Shown here: positions 60,699 through 64,000 of the stretch, piece by piece
Numbering within the stretch: the first letter of the stretch is position 1
Layout: each line of letters opens with the position of its first letter
NCBI GenBank assembly: GCA_046350295.1
Contig: JAXMAR010000015.1
Span: forward strand, 62,001-126,000
From: JAXMAR01 sp046350295
GTDB lineage: Bacteria > Planctomycetota > Planctomycetia > Gemmatales > Gemmataceae
Reading direction: 5' to 3'
DNA length: 64,000 nucleotides
Notes under the pieces: generated by a model
Database searches by the model: none
Told to the model about the DNA's origin: nothing
Seen by the model: the letters and a program-made list of their open reading frames with translations, nothing else
Made by a program: the position numbers and the translations under genes

Positions 60699-62576
60699 AT
60701 GCGCGAATGTTACGCCGCCTTCGTCGCCTTCTGGGGCATCGCCTTCGCCCCGGCACGGGACATTGTTCAGCGCCCCGTTTTCGAATCCGGCAAGGAAGGC
60801 TATCACACCTTCCGCATTCCCTCGCTACTCGTCACGCCGAAAGGAACGCTGCTCGCGTTTTGCGAGGGGCGCAAGAACAGCTCGAGCGATACCGGCGACA
60901 TCGACCTGGTCCTCAAGCGCTCGACGGACGGCGGCAAGACCTGGGGGCCGATGCAGATCGTCTGGGACGACGGCGCCAACACCTGCGGCAACCCGTGCCC
61001 CGTTGTCGACCGCAAGACCGGCGTCATCTGGCTGCTCCTGACCCACAACTTCGGCGCCGACACCGAGGCGAAGATCGTCGCCGGTACGAGCAAAGGGAAG
61101 CGCACGGTGTGGGTCGCCCAGAGCGAGGACGACGGCTTGACGTGGTCCAGGCCGGTGGAGATCACCAAGGACGTGAGCCGGCCGGACTGGACCTGGTACG
61201 CCACGGGGCCGGGCGTCGGCATCCAGACGAAGAGCGGCCGGCTGGTTGTTCCGTGCGACAACAAGCTGGCGGGGACGAAGGCGAAACAGGCCCACGTCAT
61301 CTACAGCGACGACGCGGGCAACACCTGGAAGCTGGGCGGGGTCGTCGGACCGGGTTGCAACGAGTCGCAGATCGTCGAGCTGTCGGACGGTGCTCTGAAT
61401 CTCAACATTCGAAGCTACCGTGGCGGCCGTTGCCGTCTGGTCGCGCTCAGCAATGACGGGGGCGCGTCGTTCGGCGAACCGGTGGAGGACAAGGCCCTCG
61501 TCGAACCGGTGTGCCAGGCGAGCATTCTTGGCCATCCCGGAAAGCCGGGATTCGTCCTCTTCTCCAACCCGGCGAGCCGCAAGCGCGAGAACATGACGGT
61601 CCGGCTCAGCACCGACGACGCCCGAACCTGGAGCGGCTCGCTCGTATTGCATGCCGGTCCGGCCGCCTATTCGTGCCTGGCGGTCCTGAGCGACGGCTCG
61701 ATCGCGTGTCTCTACGAGCGCGGCGTCAAGAATGCGTACGAGACGATCACGCTGGCGACTTTTCCGCTCGCCGCGCTGAAAGCCGCCGGCGCCCTGCCTC
61801 CGGCCGACGAAAAGACGCCGTACCGCCTTTTCGCCATGGACACCGGTTTACGCGGGCCGGACATGAAGACCGTCGAGGACCGCGTCCTCCTGCTCAAAAA
61901 GCTCGGCTACTCAGGCATCGGCTACACCTTCAATCCCGCAGAATTGCACAAACTGCTCGAGCTGCTCGACAAGCATGGCCTCGAGTTGAGCGCCCTCTAC
62001 ACGTCGCCGGCGCTGAGCGACAAGGCCGACCCGGCGCTGGTCAAGGCGCTGCCTCTGCTGAAAGGACGCAAGACGCGCATCGAGCTGGCGATCCGCCGTG
62101 GGGCGACGAAAGGGGAGGACGGGGACAAGCAGGCGATCGCGATGCTGAAGGAACTCTCCGATCTCGTCGGCGACTCGGGACCTATCATCTCGATCTATCC
62201 GCACATCGGGTTTTTCACGTCGACTGAGACTCACGGTCTTCGTCTGGTACTGAAGGTCGACCGCAAGAACGTGAAGACTCACTTCAACCTCTATCACTCA
62301 CCGGCGCGGCGCGAGCGGGAGGCAATGGAGGGGTTCCTCAAGGATGCGCTGCCCTACATCGGTTGCGTCACCATCAACGGACTCGATGGCAAAGACCGCA
62401 TCGTTCCGCTCGATCAAGGAGACTACGACGTGGAAGCGTTCGTGCGCATGCTGAACCGCGTCGGCTACCGCGGCCCCATCGGCTTGCAGGCGTACGCCGT
62501 GCCGGGGCCGTCCGCGGAGCATCTCGCCCGATCGAAGAAACGCTGGGATGAGATCGTCGGCAAGCTCGCGAAGTGA
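60699..62576 (+). CDS. Sialidase/BNR-repeat protein fused to a sugar isomerase-like TIM barrel
   Basis: A 625-residue protein from ATG 60699 after GGAGAAAAGG. The first part is an exo-sialidase-type six-blade propeller: FRIP motif in YHTFRIPSLLVTPKGTLLAF, and Asp boxes STDGGKTWG, SEDDGLTWS, SDDAGNTWK, SNDGGASFG and STDDARTWS (residues up to about 380). The second part (about 400-625, from YRLFAMDTGLRGPDMKTVED) resembles xylose-isomerase-like TIM-barrel enzymes (KKLGYSGIGYTFNPAELHKL, FNLYHSPARREREAMEGFLK, DYDVEAFVRMLNRVGYRGPI). The N-terminus is weakly hydrophobic, so export is uncertain. The fusion suggests hydrolysis coupled to sugar conversion, but this is inference. Confidence 0.85.
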   Translation: MRECYAAFVAFWGIAFAPARDIVQRPVFESGKEGYHTFRIPSLLVTPKGTLLAFCEGRKNSSSDTGDIDLVLKRSTDGGKTWGPMQIVWDDGANTCGNPCPVVDRKTGVIWLLLTHNFGADTEAKIVAGTSKGKRTVWVAQSEDDGLTWSRPVEITKDVSRPDWTWYATGPGVGIQTKSGRLVVPCDNKLAGTKAKQAHVIYSDDAGNTWKLGGVVGPGCNESQIVELSDGALNLNIRSYRGGRCRLVALSNDGGASFGEPVEDKALVEPVCQASILGHPGKPGFVLFSNPASRKRENMTVRLSTDDARTWSGSLVLHAGPAAYSCLAVLSDGSIACLYERGVKNAYETITLATFPLAALKAAGALPPADEKTPYRLFAMDTGLRGPDMKTVEDRVLLLKKLGYSGIGYTFNPAELHKLLELLDKHGLELSALYTSPALSDKADPALVKALPLLKGRKTRIELAIRRGATKGEDGDKQAIAMLKELSDLVGDSGPIISIYPHIGFFTSTETHGLRLVLKVDRKNVKTHFNLYHSPARREREAMEGFLKDALPYIGCVTINGLDGKDRIVPLDQGDYDVEAFVRMLNRVGYRGPIGLQAYAVPGPSAEHLARSKKRWDEIVGKLAK

Positions 62577-62718
62577 CCTACAACCGACATCGAAAACCGA
62601 CCCGGAATAGGCAAGGATGGAGATGGGACCGTCCGGGCGCCCGGTCCGCGCATCGGGACGGCAGACGACAAAGGGCGTAAACGGCGTCGGGCCGATGACA
62701 AACGGTGGAAACGGCTTG

Positions 62719-63723
62719 TCACGACCGAGGGGGAATGGGTTCCGAATATTCGCCTACGCCGCCCGCCTCGCCTGCTGAAGGGCGATTTCCGCGGTACCGC
62801 GCACACAGATCAACGGCAGCGTCGCGCCAGGTTGGGAAGTCGAAGCGGAAGCCTGCTTCGAGCAGCCGGCCGGGGATGACGCGGCGGCTTTTCAGGATCA
62901 GCTCGGTTTCGGTCCGCATGAAGAAGGCGCCGATTTCGAGGAGCCAGCGCGGGGCCGGAACACCGAGACGGACGCCCCAGGCCTGGCGGAGCGTCCGCAT
63001 GAACTCGGCGTTGGGGAGCGGATTGGGGGCGGCGATGTTCACCGGACCGGCGAGATCATGCTCGATCAGCCAGGAGACGGCCCGGATGAAGTCGCGGTCG
63101 TGGATCCAGGAGACGAACTGCCGGCCATTCCCCTGTTTGCCGCCGAATCGCTTGCGGACGAGGCCGAGGAAGGCGTCGAAGACTCCGCCGCGGTCGGGGC
63201 TCATGACCATGGCGGAGCGGAGCAGGATCTTGCGCGTCCGCGGCGTCGCCGCTTCCAGGCACGCCTCCTCCCAGGAGCGGGCGACGTCGATGCTGAAACG
63301 CCAGGTGTCCGGGACGTTGCCCTCCGTGCCGCCGAGAAGCCCGGTCTGTTCGTGGTTGGGCGCGTCGTAGCGATGGGCGTAGATCGTGGCGGTGCTCGCC
63401 TGGAGCCAGACACGCGGCGGATGGTCGACCCTGGCGATCGCCGCGCCGACAGCCCGCGTGGCGCTCACGCGCGAGTCCTTGATGGCGGCGCGGTTCGCGG
63501 CGTTGTAACGGCAGTTGACGCTGCGGCCGGCGAGGTTAATGACAACGTCGGCGTCCTCGAAGACGTCGACCCAGGGGCCGAGCGTCGCGCCGTCCCAGGG
63601 CGCCACGCGCCACGGGGCCGGCGTCGAGTGGCGGCTGAGGACGATCACTTCATGATCGGGCCTGAAGGCGCGGGCGAGCAGGGTTCCGATCTGGCCGCTG
63701 CCGCCGGGAATGACGATTCGCAT
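62719..63723 (-). CDS. TIGR01777-family epimerase/NAD-dependent sugar-nucleotide epimerase-like protein
   Basis: A 334-residue protein from ATG 63721-63723; the longer frame to 63861 has no support. Rossmann motif MRIVIPGGSGQIGTLLARAF, then VINLAGRSVNCRYNAANRAA, WLQASTATIYAHRYD (YfcH-like region), ILLRSAMVMSPDRGGVFDAF and AAPNPLPNAEFMRTLRQAWG. Length and motifs fit the TIGR01777/YfcH family of short-chain dehydrogenase-like proteins, whose substrate is mostly unknown. The C-terminus ends in an extra stretch (NRPSAGEAGGVGEYSEPIP). Confidence 0.88.
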   Translation of the reverse strand: MRIVIPGGSGQIGTLLARAFRPDHEVIVLSRHSTPAPWRVAPWDGATLGPWVDVFEDADVVINLAGRSVNCRYNAANRAAIKDSRVSATRAVGAAIARVDHPPRVWLQASTATIYAHRYDAPNHEQTGLLGGTEGNVPDTWRFSIDVARSWEEACLEAATPRTRKILLRSAMVMSPDRGGVFDAFLGLVRKRFGGKQGNGRQFVSWIHDRDFIRAVSWLIEHDLAGPVNIAAPNPLPNAEFMRTLRQAWGVRLGVPAPRWLLEIGAFFMRTETELILKSRRVIPGRLLEAGFRFDFPTWRDAAVDLCARYRGNRPSAGEAGGVGEYSEPIPPRS

Positions 63724-63767
63724 GACAAGCGAACCGCAAGAGCGGCGACGCCACAACTGAGTTCGGC

Positions 63768-64000
63768 CTATCCGTTCGCGCCGCCCCATTGGATGACGCG
63801 CAGCAGGTTCGAAAAGCGGTCCGTCCATGCCGGGTAGCCGCTCGGGCGGGGGATGCGCCATTCGGCCTTGGCGGCGCGCAGGCGATCGGCGAGTGGTTGG
63901 CGGCCGGTCGCTTTCTGGTCGAAGTCTTTTCTTTGCAGGACGACCCAGTCGGAGGGGTACTTGTTCGGCGTGTCGTCGCCGGAGTTGCCGTACCAGAAGC
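63768..64000 (-). CDS. C-terminal part of an unidentified protein (runs off the window)
   Basis: The minus-strand frame enters from the right edge and ends at TAG 63768-63770. It reads FWYGNSGDDTPNKYPSDWVV, LQRKDFDQKATGRQPLADRL, AKAEWRIPRPSGYPAWTDRF and ends LLRVIQWGGANG. Trp-rich with balanced composition, so probably a real gene, but about 77 residues are too few to name a family. It lies 44 bp upstream of the epimerase gene on the same strand, possibly in one operon. Confidence 0.7.
   Translation of the reverse strand, partial: FWYGNSGDDTPNKYPSDWVVLQRKDFDQKATGRQPLADRLRAAKAEWRIPRPSGYPAWTDRFSNLLRVIQWGGANG

Overview
The window looks like a chromosomal segment of a Gemmata-type planctomycete (family Gemmataceae). 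The evidence is high G+C content, two ECF-sigma/Ser-Thr-kinase gene pairs, kinases with WD40 or periplasmic beta-helix tails, a DUF1080 protein, a PEP-CTERM protein, and very large exported proteins carrying the planctomycete N-terminal motif (VELLEDRTVPS at 1.2 kb, IETLETRQTPS at 40.2 kb). No rRNA genes, CRISPR arrays or intact transposases were seen.

Layout. 0-1 kb: an ECF sigma gene and the start of its kinase partner. 1.2-13.2 kb: one 3,993-residue exported mosaic protein (lipase-like head, RTX-type calcium repeats, beta-propellers, nine PKD-like domains, RTX tail). 13.8-17.5 kb: small minus-strand genes separated by about 98-bp inverted repeats that I read as integron attC sites; no integrase lies in the window. 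17.5-18.9 kb: tRNA-Val, the last codons of an IscA/ErpA gene, a frameshifted copy of the 3' end of the giant gene, and a tRNA-Cys-like sequence. 19-31 kb: a DUF1570-like Gly/Met-rich protein, PolX, a PseG-like protein, two parS-like palindromes beside a decayed parB, tRNA-Pro, a YCII protein, a frameshifted glycerol kinase, a zinc-ribbon membrane protein, tRNA-Leu and a PEP-CTERM protein.

31-45 kb: a CHC2 zinc-finger ORF bounded by 26-bp inverted repeats, a kinase-WD40 gene split by a frameshift with its sigma gene, a UxaC-type isomerase, a sigma54-type promoter followed by an intrinsic terminator (candidate small RNA), purN, an AAA ATPase, tRNA-Lys, an SRPBCC protein and a radical SAM protein. 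45-52 kb: a membrane protein/winged-helix regulator pair, an IspH fused to a C-terminal DUF6985-like domain, a kinase with a beta-helix tail, a membrane gene interrupted by a stop codon, and a dead VapC with its antitoxin. 52-64 kb: a Gfo/Idh/MocA oxidoreductase and a ceramidase-like gene (both frameshifted), a BON-domain exported protein (frameshifted), a hydrogenase-maturation-type protease, a CitMHS-type transporter, a protein-glutaminase-like protein, a DUF1080 protein, a sialidase fused to a sugar-isomerase domain, a TIGR01777 epimerase, and the end of an unidentified gene.

Most genes are housekeeping, signalling or secretion functions without large operons. The mobile signal is concentrated at 12-19 kb and 26-32 kb, where cassette sites, duplicated gene ends, copies of tRNA 3' ends and inverted repeats occur. 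Single-base indels split several genes (parB, glpK, the kinase-WD40 gene, vapC, the oxidoreductase, the ceramidase, the BON protein). Whether these are true pseudogenes or sequence errors cannot be decided from this sequence.
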